Of a stretch of 36,959 nt of DNA, positions 12,023 to 24,969 are shown one piece after another. Position numbers and translations under genes: made by a program. How positions within the stretch are numbered: the first letter of the stretch is position 1; every line of letters begins with the position of its first letter. The notes under the pieces were generated by a model. It was not told the origin of the DNA. It made no database searches and saw only the letters and a list, made by a program, of their open reading frames with translations. This stretch comes from Ichthyophthirius multifiliis (taxonomy: Eukaryota; Ciliophora; Oligohymenophorea; Hymenostomatida), in NCBI RefSeq assembly GCF_000220395.1, contig NW_004086104.1:1-36959 (forward strand), given 5' to 3'.

Positions 12023-12562
12023 TATTTGTACTTATATTTAATTATTTTATAATAATTGATGTCTATATATTACTTATTTGTTTTTTATTTTTTCCTTAAT
12101 TTTTTTAACACCATGTCAACAATAACAACAAAAAGACTACAAATATTTATTTTCTTGTATATTACAAAGTTAAAAAATATTTTTTATGATTCAAGCAATA
12201 TAACAAAAAATTTTGCAAATAAAAAATTATTAATTTTAGAAAATAATTATTTTTGTTTGATTAAATTATTTAAAATAAAATATGAATATGAACAAGTAAA
12301 ATATAAAATATTATTATTTTATAGTTATTGTCTATTTATTTTTAAAATTAATTATATTTTTTAAAAAAAAAATACAAAGTAAATTAATGCATAAAAATAA
12401 AAAGTAAATGAATAAAAACATAATTGGAATTAATAAAATAATAATATATATATATACATATAAAAATTTATGTATTTTATTATATAATATTATATCATTT
12501 AGAATTTTTATATATATAATTTTGTAATGTAAAATAAATTATTATTATATATGAGATTTAAT
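12023..12562. other. Convergent intergenic region
   Basis: Between the stops of the B-box gene (plus) and the PH-kinase gene (minus), so it should contain both 3' UTRs. It contains an unusual reading frame free of TAA, TAG and TGA (12059-12364, listed separately) and a short TA repeat near 12445-12465. Confidence 0.5.
12059..12364 (+). CDS. Stop-free ORF, possible small membrane protein or organelle-derived fragment
   Basis: From ATG 12059 to TAA 12362-12364 there are 101 codons without TAA, TAG or TGA. In DNA this AT-rich, TAA alone should appear every dozen codons, and the true nuclear genes here use TAA/TAG freely as Gln. The product is rich in Phe, Ile, Leu, Tyr and Lys, begins with a hydrophobic stretch (IYYLFVFYFFLNFF) and ends in another (ILLFYSYCLFIF), with a more polar centre (FYDSSNITKNFANKK). 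That style and the use of TAA as stop resemble ciliate mitochondrial genes. I recognise no protein. Options are an inserted mitochondrial fragment, a small nuclear membrane-protein gene, or chance. Confidence 0.22.
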   Translation: MSIYYLFVFYFFLNFFNTMSTITTKRLQIFIFLYITKLKNIFYDSSNITKNFANKKLLILENNYFCLIKLFKIKYEYEQVKYKILLFYSYCLFIFKINYIF

Positions 12563-14408
<1,846 letters not shown>

Positions 14409-14687
14409 TTTTTTATTTGTTTACTAAAATTATTATTATATTTATTATTGATACATTTTTTTAATTTTTAATTTTTATTATTTTATTTTTATTAATATTT
14501 ATTTTGCAATTTTTTTATTATTTTTTATTTCTTTATTATGTAATATTAATAATAATTTTATTTTATGAATCATAAAATAAGTTTTTTTATTTTAATAAAA
14601 AGTATTTTTTTAAAATTTATATAAATATTAATTTATAATTTTATTATATTATTATTTTTTTCATTTTATTTATTAATCATATAATAA

Positions 14688-15844
14688 ATGAAAATCATTT
14701 TAATTTTTGCTTTATTAATTTTAATATAATGCGAAAATGGTTCTAAAATTTATTTAAATCCTTATTTTTTTATAAATTGATTTTTTAAATATTTAAAATT
14801 TAAAAAGGCGATATGCATATAAATAGAAATGTTGTTTCAACAAATACATTTACAGCCACGTAATTGATATCTAATTCTATTATCGTATAAGAAATTATAT
14901 CTGAAACTAAAAATAATACTGCAAAAAATATTTTTGCTTAGGAAATAACTACAAATGAATTATAAGTAGAAAACATTTATATAGCAAATGATGATGTAAA
15001 TAATAAATATATAAATTGTAAATTTTTTATATTTAATTTTTAATGTATTTCTTAATAATATAATTTATTTATTTTATATCTATTAGAATCAACTTTACTT
15101 AAACGGAGATATAGTAATAGAATCTTTAAGTGTATAATAATAATTTGAAGTATCAAATCTTTTACAATGTATATTATTAATATTTAAAAAATAAATATAA
15201 TTTTTTATTAAATCTCAATCATATTTCTTAAAATAATTTTTTTAAAAATTAAAAGAATACAATTGGTAATTAGTTTATCATGATGATTTTTAGGAAGAAG
15301 TAGATTTATGACAAAAATACTTTTTTTAATAAAATATAATTATATAAACAAAAAGAAAAGTTTAATTGGATGGAATGTAAAAGAAAGATCTTTTTGCAAA
15401 TAAAATGTAAAGTAAAATGAAGATACAAATCACTTCTTAGGAGGCTACTGTGTAGGCAGTTCATAATTGAATTTAGAAAAAACATATAGTGATTTACCTA
15501 GGCATAAATAAATAAAAATTTTAGCAAGAATTCATTTTTTTGATAACTGGAATGGTGAATATGTATAATTGTTTGTAGATGATAAATTGATATGGTAAAA
15601 ATCTGCTGAATCATCTCATCATGATATAAATATATGTGGAGATGAAAGTGGGGATCCTCATTTTGGAATGTATTTTTTATTAATAATAGTTATAAATTAA
15701 ATATATATTTTTTTAAAAAGACCTATTGAAGTCACAGCACCCCATAATTTATAAAATGTCAATTTAAGGTTTGTTACAAATTTAGAAAAAAATAGTTGTT
15801 AAGCAAGTTTTGCTATTGACGATATAGAAATATTTGTAAAATGA
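14688..15844 (+). CDS. Secreted lectin-like protein with fibre-like stalk
   Basis: Six exons: 14688-14739, 14808-14995, 15087-15168, 15256-15299, 15356-15669 and 15721-15844; all junctions are GT...AG and phase-consistent; 267 aa, TGA at 15842-15844. The N-terminus is a clear signal peptide (MKIILIFALLILIQC). Residues about 20-95 are a low-complexity alternation of Thr/Asn/Ile/Val (NSIIVQEIISETKNNT, LYLNGDIVIESLSV) resembling beta-helical fibre stalks. From about residue 105 comes a beta-sandwich-like ectodomain seen in ciliate surface and secreted proteins: QLVYHDDF, LIGWNV, FLGGYCVGSS, LPRHKQIKILARIHFFDNWNGE, DDKLIWQ, INICGDE, and SFAIDDIEIFVK at the C-terminus, with several Cys likely to pair. 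No transmembrane or GPI signal follows, so it is probably exported or placed in a secretory granule. Ligand unknown. Confidence 0.82.
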
Positions 15845-17207
15845 AATTTATTTTTTTAAATTAAAATTGATGCAACTTATTTTGTGTTTTATTACTTTTT
15901 ATAGTTTGAATATTAGAAATATTTAAAAAATTTATTAAAAATGTCATTACAACAATTTAAAATTTAATATAACATTTTATTAAAAACTTTTATTTTGAAA
16001 AAAATAATAATAATATTTAATTTACATATTTATTTAAAAATTATTCTAGTGATAATTTTTATCCTAGTTTTAATCTATTTTGTTTGTTATATTTACTATA
16101 TTTTAATAGGTGCTTAAACAGGAATATACTTATTATATTGAATTTAACTTTTGTTAATTTTACATTAAAAGTTATAAAGTTCATTTAAACATACCAATTA
16201 AACTTATTCCTATTCGATTATAATTTAATTTTCTTAATCTAATATACACATGAAAATACTTCCAACTCTTATTATAAATATTATAATAATTTGTTAAGAT
16301 TTATATGATTTCAAGTATTGCTTTCATTAAAAAATAAATTATAAATATTTTATTCAACTAATATTCAAATATTAAAAACAATATTTTTAAAATATAATTA
16401 ATTATATATTTATCTTCTTTTTATTATATATAAATATTAATATTTACATTAAAATCTATCTTAAAATTCATTGTTCATAAATATTTTTAATAAAATGAAA
16501 AAATTTAATATTATTTTAATTTATAAGGTTTTAATTAATTTAATATATTATTATATTATTACATTCAAATTTAATTTAATATAATCAAATTTCCAAACTT
16601 TTATAGTTTCATAGGTTTCAGAATATAGATAGTCTAACGGATTTTTTATATATGCTAAAATATCCACCAAAAATTATAATATGCTTAGAAATTATGGATA
16701 AAACTTAAAATATTCATAAGAAAAATAAATATTATGTAATAATATTAGAAAGATTAATGGAATAATTAAATTATAATTTAATATTCATTTAAAGTATATA
16801 ATTATGTTTGTTATTATATGAATTTATAGACTTAATGATAGATTCAATAACTATTGTTAGTTAAGCCGTCCCAAATTAATTTATTTATATTTCATTTTAT
16901 AATTGTATTTAGAAGAGTTCTATTTATTTATATATAAAAAAATATTTGGTTTAAGGCATTTTTTTTTAGTGATTCAGATTTTTTACTTGAAAAAATGCAT
17001 GAGATAATTCTAATATGTTAATTTTAATTATTTTATGCTTTATATTAATTAAAATATTTAAAATACTCTGTATTTACTATTCATTATATATTTAAATTTT
17101 AAAACTTATTATAGTTTGTATTCTTATATAATTCATTTTTAGCATTTTCTATTATTATTTATTTAATTTTTTTAAAATATTCGATTCAAAAGAAACAATG
17201 CCATAAT
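15845..17207. other. Gene-poor intergenic DNA
   Basis: Follows the secreted-protein gene. A minus-strand frame near 16550-16770 stays open and includes DILAYIKNPLDYLY, but it starts after a TGA, has no start codon or splice support, and its composition drifts into Ile/Asn/Lys-only sequence. I do not call it a gene. No tRNA or repeat structure was found. Confidence 0.45.
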
Positions 17208-17880
17208 TCATTTTTTTGTTGATTGTGTTGTGTTTAAAAAATAAAAAAAAATGTTTAAAAGTATTATGTTGAAATAAGTTTATAGCTCACAATATTTATA
17301 TATATCTTTCAGTTGACTTAAATTTATGATTACTTTAAACATTTTTTTAAATACTATTCCCTATTAATAACTAATTTCAAAATTAGTGATTCTATTACTA
17401 TGTTGAAGATATGCCTTTTGAATTATGTTTTTCATATAAATGGCCAATAAAACTTTTAATTTTAGTATATTAATTTTCTTTAAGGTTAATATTTTTATTC
17501 TTATGATTAGCTAATTATAAGTATCAATAATATCAATAAAATTTTGTCATAATCTACATTTTTTTTTTTTCGTATTTTATTATTTATTTTAATTAAATTT
17601 TTTATTTTGTAATTATTTAATTTTAACTTGATTTTCTTATACGTTGTTTATTGTTATAATTTGTTAAAAGTGATCTTTATAAAATTTACTAGTAAATTGT
17701 AATTTAAGAGTGGTTAGTTCTAATTATATTCTCTTCAAAAATTATAGTGATTATAGCAATTTTCATTCTAATAATATTAATATTTATATATTTATATTGT
17801 TTAATTTCAATACAAATAAGTAGCTTTTATATTTCGCAATTAGCAAAGTCTTCTTTCCCTTTTTATAAATATTTATCCAT
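17208..17880 (-). CDS. Weak candidate gene, two exons, about 204 aa
   Basis: ATG at 17878-17880 begins MDKYLQKGKEDFANCEIQKL; the frame runs about 118 codons before a TGA. A GT...AG intron of 58 bp (17475-17532) with the expected AT-rich content shifts into a second open frame that continues to TGA 17208-17210 and includes NRITNFEISYQQGIVFKKMF and NLSQLKDIYKYCEL. Local GC is somewhat higher than in the flanks. No domain is recognisable and the product is rich in Ile, Lys, Asn and Gln. With only TGA as stop, frames of this size arise by chance in such DNA, so the call is tentative. Confidence 0.22.
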
Positions 17881-18028
17881 TGTAAAAAAATAATTTAACC
17901 TTAAAATATAAAATTATATTATTTATAAAAAATTCTAATATATTTTTTTGAAAATCATATTGTTTTTAGGATTTTCATTTAAAAATAACATAATATAATA
18001 ATATAATGTTTAAGTATTTTTTCAATAC

Positions 18029-18048
18029 ACGGGCAATCTATTTCCCGT
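18029..18048. other. GC-stem hairpin in AT-rich intergenic DNA
   Basis: ACGGG and CCCGT face each other across a 10-base loop, giving a perfect five-pair stem that stands out in DNA with almost no G or C. It lies about 150 bases upstream of the weak minus-strand candidate gene. It could be a regulatory RNA fold or a remnant of a mobile element end; nothing else identifies it. Confidence 0.35.
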
Positions 18049-18399
18049 TTGAAATTTATTATTCTTTTTAAAAATAATTTTCTTAACAATTCAGATTATT
18101 ATTTTGTTTTTGAAATTACATTTATTATATATAATGTTAACAATTTACAATTTAACTTAATTTTTTAATTTTTCATATCTTATTTAATATCTGAATAAAG
18201 TTATCCCAAAACTTATAAATATTTTTTAAGAAAACTCTAAATTTTTCAATTTTATGAAAAATAGATTAAATAGATTTTGTAAATAAAACAAAAATAAATA
18301 TACAAAAAAATTGTCAACAAGAAATATTAATAATAACTAAATATTGAAAATTTTATTAAAAATTTAAAGTAAAAAGGAGGAATAAATAAATAAATTTAT

Positions 18400-18702
18400 T
18401 AGGATAATTAGTTTAATTTTTATTATGATTGTTTAAATATTTTAAAAGAAATTGTTTATTAATTTCATTTATTAAATTTATCTTTTCAAAAATAAGATAA
18501 ATTTGTTATTTTAAGTTCTAATAAAATAATACTAATCTTGTCAGATGTTTGTTAAAATTTAGAAGATTTTCTGAAGATTTTGATAATTACCTTTCAAAAA
18601 ATTAATTTAAAATTAATTGTAAATCATAAATTTTATAATTAATAGTTTATTAAATAAGTGTTTCCTAATATTTATAAATCTGGATACTTAAATTATACAT
18701 GA
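18400..18702 (+). pseudogene. Possible histidine-kinase relic (dimerisation/N-box part)
   Basis: An open frame ending at TGA 18700-18702 has DFLKILIITFQKINLKLIVN followed by HKFYNQQFIKQVFPNIYK and LNYT. This follows the order seen in ciliate hybrid histidine kinases, where a helix is followed by KNIKLIVN-like, FY..Q.RIKQVL.NL and an ...KYT end, that is, the N-box start of the ATPase domain. The G1 and G2 glycine boxes, the phospho-acceptor His and a receiver domain are not visible on either side, so if the match is real this is a decayed fragment. The likeness is by eye over about 45 residues in biased sequence; coincidence is possible. Confidence 0.25.
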
Positions 18703-19172
18703 CCTTTATGAGGATTATTTAAGAATTAATAATAATAAAAATAATATTATAAATAGACCATTTTGTAAAAAATTAGAAATATTATTATTAAGAAAAAATA
18801 TATTATTTTAAAAATTCAAATAAATTTTATTAATTTTTAATATTTTATTATTTTCATTTTTCTTAATGTATGATATTTTTTATTATTTTTTTATATCCTT
18901 TAATCAGTTTAAAAGATTTTATTATAGAAAATAAATTATTTTAACAATCTTTAAATATACTAATTGAATTATAAGTAATAATAAAATAAAATTATTAATA
19001 GTTAATAATACAGAAAATATATTATTTAAAATAAATATTATGTAATATAGTTATGATGTAATATACTATATTAAAAAATGTTTTATATTTCAACATTTGT
19101 TTTTAATAAAATATTAAATTAAATATATAAAATAAAATAATAAATAATTAAGAAAAAAACTAAAAATACGAA
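18703..19172. other. AT-rich upstream region of the acyl-CoA oxidase gene
   Basis: Almost pure A/T, ending at the acyl-CoA oxidase start codon; the promoter and short 5' UTR of that gene should be here. No distinct element is visible. Confidence 0.5.
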
Positions 19173-21245
19173 ATGTAAAATCCAATATATTAATAAGAGC
19201 TTAAAAATAAATCATTTGATATTGAAGAAATGTCAAATTTGATATATGAAGGAAAAGAAAATCTCGAGTAATTTAAAAAATACTAAGAAACAATAGCAAA
19301 TGACCCTATTTTAAGATATGATCCTTAAATGCTTGAAATATCCAGAAAAGATCATATGAAGATTTATTGCTAGAAAACTTACAGATATCATTAACTATTT
19401 AACTTATCTGATAACCCTAATAATAAATATTAAATGTTAGTATTTGACGATCCTCTTTAAGGTTCAAATCATTAAACAATGTTTATTCCATGTTTAAAAC
19501 AGTTGGCGAGTGATGAATAATAAGTTTTAAAATATCTGTATATAAATATTTATTTTTTTTAAAAAAGAAAAAATGGCTAAATGATGTACTTACATTAAAA
19601 ATTATAGGATGTTATGCATAAACAGAATTAGCTCATGGTTCTGATATTCAAAATTTATAAACAACCGCTACTTTTGATAAATAGACTGATGAATTTATCC
19701 TTAACACTCCTAGTATAGAAGCCACAAAATGGTGGGTTGGTGAACTTGGAAAAATTGCTAATCATACTATTTTGTATGCATAATTAATTATTGATGGAAA
19801 TAAATATGGAATATAACCTTTTATGGTTTAAATAAGAGATCTAGAAACCCATTTACCTCTTGATGGGATAGAATTAGGAGATATAGGTCCTAAATATGGT
19901 TATAGTTCTAAAGATAATGGATACATGATATTAAAAAATGTAAATAAAATTAATAAATAACAAATGTATAAAATTAAAAATAAAGGTTAGAATTCCAAGA
20001 TTTAATATGCTAAGTAGATACGCAAGAGTAGAATAAGATGGTAAATTTAGTCCTGCTGGAGATCCAAGAATAGTATATGCAACAATGATGTTCGTCCGAG
20101 CAGGTTTAATTTTCTAATCATACTTTTTTTTGGCGGCTTAATTAGTTATAGCAACCCGATATTCTACTATAAGGTAATAATTTAAGGACGAAAATGGAAA
20201 CGAGTAAACTATTTTAGACTATTAAACCTAATAAGAGAAATTAATTCCTTATATAGCTGAATTATATACTACATGTTTTAGCTTTAGAAAAACTTTTAAT
20301 ATGTATTAGACAAATTTGGAAAAATGCCAATAATAAGACTTTTCAATGTTAAAAGATTTACATGCTTTATTAAGTGGTCATAAAGCCGTTTCTACTTAGA
20401 CTACTTTATTTGGAATGGAAAAAATAAGATAGTCTTGTGGAGGACATGGGTTTAGTACTTATAGTGGAATGGTGGAAAGATTAAAAGTTTATTATCCTTA
20501 TAGCACTTTCGAAGGAGAAAATACTATAATGTTATTATAAACAGCTAGATTTTTAATAAAGGTTGCCTAAAATTAACAAAAAATAACCCCTTAATGCGAA
20601 TATTTACAAAATTATGAGGAATTTCTAGGAAATGCGAAGTGTGAGTTGAATTCTATGCGTGAGTTTTTAGTTTTGGAGTAATTAAGGAAACTTTTAAGGT
20701 TCAATGTGTGCTTTAAGGTTGTTAATGCCACTAAGAAATTAAACCATAGTATTATTTAGTATGGAATTAACAAATAGGAAGCCTGGGATAATAAAAATAA
20801 TGCGTATATGTGTGAAGCTGCTACTTCTCATATTCATTATTGGATGTTTAATGGCTTTTATGAGTAAATAGTCAAAATTCATAGCGAAAAAACGAAAAAT
20901 GTTCTTTCTAAATTATGCGCTCTATTTGCTCTTTCGAAAATTGTGGAAAATCCAACTGCTTTGTATTAAGGAAATTATATAAATGGAGAATAAATGAAAC
21001 TTATTAGGGAGGCTAGGGAAATCTTACTTTAAGAATTAAGATTTGAAGTTTTGGCTTTAATGGAAGCTTGGTAATTTAATGATAATACATTAAAAAGCGC
21101 TATTGGAAGTAGTAAAGGAATGGTGTATGAAGATTTACTTAATTTAGCATAGAATAATAATCCTGTTAATTTTGAATAGAATAGAAATGAGATACATAGA
21201 TAAATAGAAAGTATTATGGGAGTTATTAATCCACCTAAATTGTGA
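19173..21245 (+). CDS. ACOX: Acyl-CoA oxidase (peroxisomal beta-oxidation)
   Basis: Three exons: 19173-19523, 19568-19939 and 19986-21245 (introns 44 and 46 bp); 660 aa, the usual length of the family; TGA at 21243-21245. The enzyme oxidises acyl-CoA to trans-2-enoyl-CoA with FAD and passes electrons to oxygen, making hydrogen peroxide, in peroxisomes. Seen here: the N-terminal NP...SFDIEEMSNLIYEGKE segment, SDEQQKKWL before GCYAQTELAHGS (FAD/substrate region), EATKWWVGELGKIANH, the linker MLSRYARVEQDGKF, CGGHGF, and TFEGENTIMLLQTAR around residue 417, which carries the catalytic glutamate. The ATG at 19173 is chosen because the NPIY..EL start matches the family N-terminus. The last three residues are Pro-Lys-Leu, close to the SKL peroxisomal signal (PTS1) but not the canonical form. 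It stands alone, with convergent SNF5 downstream. Confidence 0.97.
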
Positions 21246-21661
21246 TAATATTATAAGTTTTTTTATTATTATTAATTTATATATTTATTATAGGTTTTTT
21301 TTTTTAATTTATTTTATATTTTATTAAATATCAATTATTTGAATCATTAATATGAATAAATAAGAATAAAAATTAATAACAAATTAAAATTTGATTATAA
21401 AATAAAATAATATATTTATCTATTAGTAAATTTGTTTTATATTTTGTACATTCATCATTTAAGTTATAATTTATTATAAATATATTAATATTTCACATTT
21501 GAATAATTTGGCTTAAATTTTTGTTGTTTAATAATAAAATATAAATCTAAAAAAAAAATATTTCAATAAATAAAAAAATTGTAAAAATATTTTGAATTGC
21601 TAATTTATAATATATATTTTATAAATATATATATATAGAGATAAATAATAATTAGAAAAGA
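21246..21661. other. Convergent intergenic region between ACOX and SNF5
   Basis: Both flanking genes end here, so it should hold two 3' UTRs. AT-rich with a short TA repeat near 21608-21640; no gene is visible. Confidence 0.55.
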
Positions 21662-22672
21662 TCATCCACGTCTACGAATAGCTCTATATTTTCTTTCTTC
21701 TTCTTTTTGTTTTTTACGAATATCGTCAGGTGCTAATATATCAATTTTAGGTTCCCATTCATCCAATTCATTATCCATAGCAATTTATCTTAAATAATTA
21801 TTTGAATTAATTATATAAGAAGGATTTTGCATCATGCATTTATTATCAAAATTAGTAAAATTCACTGACTATTTAATAAGATCCCTGGTAGATTTTTTGA
21901 ATGCATATTAATTATATTGATTTTTTTTATCTTATAATTGTTTTTAAAAGTTAACAATTTATTCTCTTATTTAAAAGGCAATTCTTTGGGCGAACTCTTC
22001 ATTTAAACCTAATTCAGAACATACACTATAGGCAAATTATTCAGGAGAATTGTAAGGATCATTAATATCCCAATCAAATTAATCAGTATATTAAATATTA
22101 TCTATAAAAATGTTAATTTTAATTGTTTTTATGAGTTCTTTTTCATTAGGTTCGTATATTTTATAGGTATTTAATTGCCTGCGGATTGTATTTACTATTT
22201 CGTTTTCAATTAATGAATTTAAACGGTTCTCTTTTGATACTATATGTGCAAAGTTCTCTGGGGTTACATAAGGCTCAAAATAATTCCATATTATAAAATC
22301 TTTAAAATGCTGCCCTTCTAATTCTATATCTATATGAATTGGTATTAATTGCTCTAGATATTATTGATTTTCGTTTATTTTATTTGGATTTTGTTATTCG
22401 ATTTATTGATTGTGAAGATATTGGGGAACTTCTAATCTTCTTAAATAATTTGAATATATCTAATAATATTCTTTTGGGTCTGATGACTTTATATATTTTT
22501 GTTCTATCCATTTCTTTAGTTATTCTTCTATTTAAGTATACTCGGGTATTTCTTCACAATTTAAATACGAAAAAAGATGATTTTAATTTATATTTGCTTC
22601 AATTGATAAGTCGGCATATTTTAAATTTAGTTTGTATAATAATTCATGTAGTTTATATATTAAATTGCTCAT
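21662..22672 (-). CDS. SNF5: SNF5/SMARCB1 subunit of the SWI/SNF chromatin remodeller
   Basis: Intronless, 336 aa, ATG 22672, TGA 21662-21664. SNF5 is a core subunit of SWI/SNF-type remodelling complexes in the nucleus and contacts the nucleosome acidic patch. The SNF5 domain shows its two repeats: the first from about residue 111 (PIHIDIELEGQHFKDFIIWN, then TPENFAHIV) and the second from about 180 (IKINIFIDNIQYTDQFDWDI, then NSPEQFAYSVCSELGLNEEF and AFQIREQ). The tail has an acidic WEPKIDILAPDDIRKKQKEE stretch and ends in a strongly basic RRRG, matching the arginine-rich C-terminal helix of SMARCB1/Sfh1 proteins. The N-terminus is Gln/Asn-rich and lacks a recognisable winged helix, as in other short family members. 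Divergent from SOF1/DCAF13 across 676 bp. Confidence 0.94.
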
Positions 22673-23348
22673 TTTTTTGTTTTTTAATATTTTTAATTGG
22701 TTTATTTTTTTGTATAGTTTTTATTTTATATATTTTTTCCTTATTATTTTTTGAAAAAAATAAAAAGTGAGGATATTTATTTATTTTTTCTTATTTTATA
22801 TTTTTTTCTAATATATATTATTTTATATATTATTGTCCTATTTTTTTTTTAAATATTTTTGTTTTTTTCTATTCATTCTTATTTTTCTTTTAGTTTTTTT
22901 TTTTTTTGGATCTTTTTACCATTTTAATATTTTGTTTGTTTTAATTTTTTATTTTTTAATTTTTATTTTTTTAAACTAATTATTACTAGATTTATATTTA
23001 TAATTAATTTTTATATTTCATTTTATAATTAATTAGAAATCTTTCAAATATTTTATGTTCAAAATAATAATTAATTAAAAAAAAAATATAATTTTTCATA
23101 TTATATCAATCATTTAGTAAGTAATAAAAATATTTATTTATTATACATAAAGTTAAGTTTTATTCAAAATATTAAAAAAAAAAAATGTTAATGTTTTTTA
23201 ATATAATAAACAATAGATTTATTTCAAATTGATGTTAATATAAACAAATTAATAAAATAAAAAAAATATAAATAAAAAATAATTTAATAAATATTAAATT
23301 AAAAATAACAAAAGTCAAAAATAAATTTTAATAAAATTAAATTAAAAA
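22673..23348. other. Divergent promoter region between SNF5 and SOF1
   Basis: The two genes start outward from this 676 bp stretch, so it should drive both. The left half is T-rich and the right half A-rich on the plus strand, a composition skew that mirrors the two transcription directions. No specific site can be named. Confidence 0.55.
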
Positions 23349-24739
23349 ATGGTTAAAATAAATACAATATGTAGATCAAATAACGATTATATCCGTGAAA
23401 CAAAATATGATATTAATAAAGTTTAAAGAAATACATCTTCAAATTTACATTAATTTTAAAAAGCAAGAGAATACCAAAGAACTAAAGTAGCCACAAAGTT
23501 AGATAAAATATTCGCTAAGCCATTCCTTGGATAATTAACAGGACATTCTGATGCCATTTCAGTAATAACAAAATGTCCGTCAAGTTTAACAAAAGTACTT
23601 TCAGGCACTTATGATGGAGAACTAAGAGCTTGGGATGTTGCGGACCGAAAATCTTTATTTTCAATAAACGCTCATAAATTATAAGTAAAGGGTGTTTCAT
23701 TTTCAAGAGATGGCCATAGGTAAAACAAAAAATATAAAAAATTAAATATATAAATAAAATAAAAAAAAGATTCGTATCAAGTGGTGCTGATAACATAGTA
23801 AGTTTATACGATTTTAAAGATACATTAAATAATCCAAAAATTTAACCATTAAACACTTTTTATAGCAAAAATGTACTAGGAAATGTTGATCATTGTTGGA
23901 AAGGCGATATATTTGCAACAAGTGGAAGTGTAATATAAATATGGAATTATGAACGTTCTAAGCCAATATAAACATACGAATGGGGTGTAGATACAATTTT
24001 GAAGATAAAATACAATCCAGCTTAAATTAATTTACTTGCAGGGACAGGAATTGACAGAAGTATTATAATATATGATACTAGGGGAGAATCGGGTGTATAA
24101 AAAGTTTATTTGTAAAATAAGTGTTAGAGTATCTGTTGGAATCCTACTGAACCAATTAATTTTGTTGTAGGATGTGATGATGGGAATTGTTATAGTTTTG
24201 ATATGAGAAAAATGGAGAGTGCAAAAATGATTCATAAAGACCATATTGGGGCAGTTATGGATGTCGATATTGCGCCTACGGGAAGAAAGTTTGTTTCTGG
24301 AAGTTATGATAAAACTGTAAGAATTTTTGATATTGAAAAAGGAAGAAGTGAAGAAGTTTATCATGGATAAAGAATGTAGTAAGTACTTGCTGTTGCATGG
24401 TCAATGGATAATGAATTTATTCTGTCAGGATCAGATGATATGAATATTAGAATATGGAAAAGTAATGCCAGTAAACCGATTGGATTAATCAATTAAAGAC
24501 ATTAAAATACACTTAATTATAGAGAAGCACTTAAAGATAAATTCTAGTATAATAACGATATTAAAAAAATTAGAAAACATAGGCATTTACCTAAATATAT
24601 TATAAATGCTAAGAATAGAAAATAGGAATAAAAATAATCTAAATTTAGAAAAGCTACTAATATGGAACTTAATAATGCTAAAAAGGAGAAACAAAAACCA
24701 GAAAGATTACAAAAAGTAGAAAAAGTAGAAAATTAATGA
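23349..24739 (+). CDS. DCAF13: SOF1/DCAF13, WD40 factor of the small-subunit processome
   Basis: Two exons, 23349-23719 and 23770-24739, with one 50 bp intron; 446 aa, the same size class as human DCAF13 (about 445). SOF1/DCAF13 is a nucleolar WD40 protein of the U3 snoRNP/SSU processome needed for 18S rRNA maturation. Diagnostic features: the N-terminal IRETKYDINKVQRN block, AREYQRTKVATKLDKIFAKPF, then WD repeats LTGHSDAIS...YDGELRAWDV, FVSSGADNIVSLYD, FATSGSVIQIWNYE, SICWNPTEPINFVVGCDDGN, DHIGAVMDVDIAPTGRKFVS, SYDKTVRIFD, and SGSDDMNIRIWKS. The Sof1-specific C-terminal domain follows (ALKDKFQYN, IRKHRHLPKYI) and ends in a Lys-rich tail. All regions are present in order with no frame breaks. 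Confidence 0.97.
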
Positions 24740-24969
24740 TAATTATTAAATCTTTTAGTGTTTTTTTTAGGACATATATAATTAATTTTTGTTTTAAACA
24801 TATTTATTTTAAAAGAATTTCAAGAAATTTTTTTAAAATAAAATAATTTATATATTATATTTCCATAATTTTTATATATTTTTAGAAAAATAGATTTTAA
24901 AAAATGAATTTATTTTTAAAATAAAAAAATAATAATATTTTGTTGTTATCTATTAAAATATATATAATA

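Noticed and set aside
16550-16780. Minus-strand frame containing a WD-like ETIKVWKFD
   Set aside because: Only a single short resemblance, no start codon, no second repeat, and the surrounding residues are the Ile/Asn/Lys/Phe output expected from random A/T-rich DNA.
22339-22770. Long plus-strand hydrophobic ORF of 143 codons in the standard code
   Set aside because: It is the antisense of most of the N-terminal half of SNF5, whose minus-strand frame is strongly conserved; avoidance of certain Leu codons on the coding strand keeps the opposite frame open.
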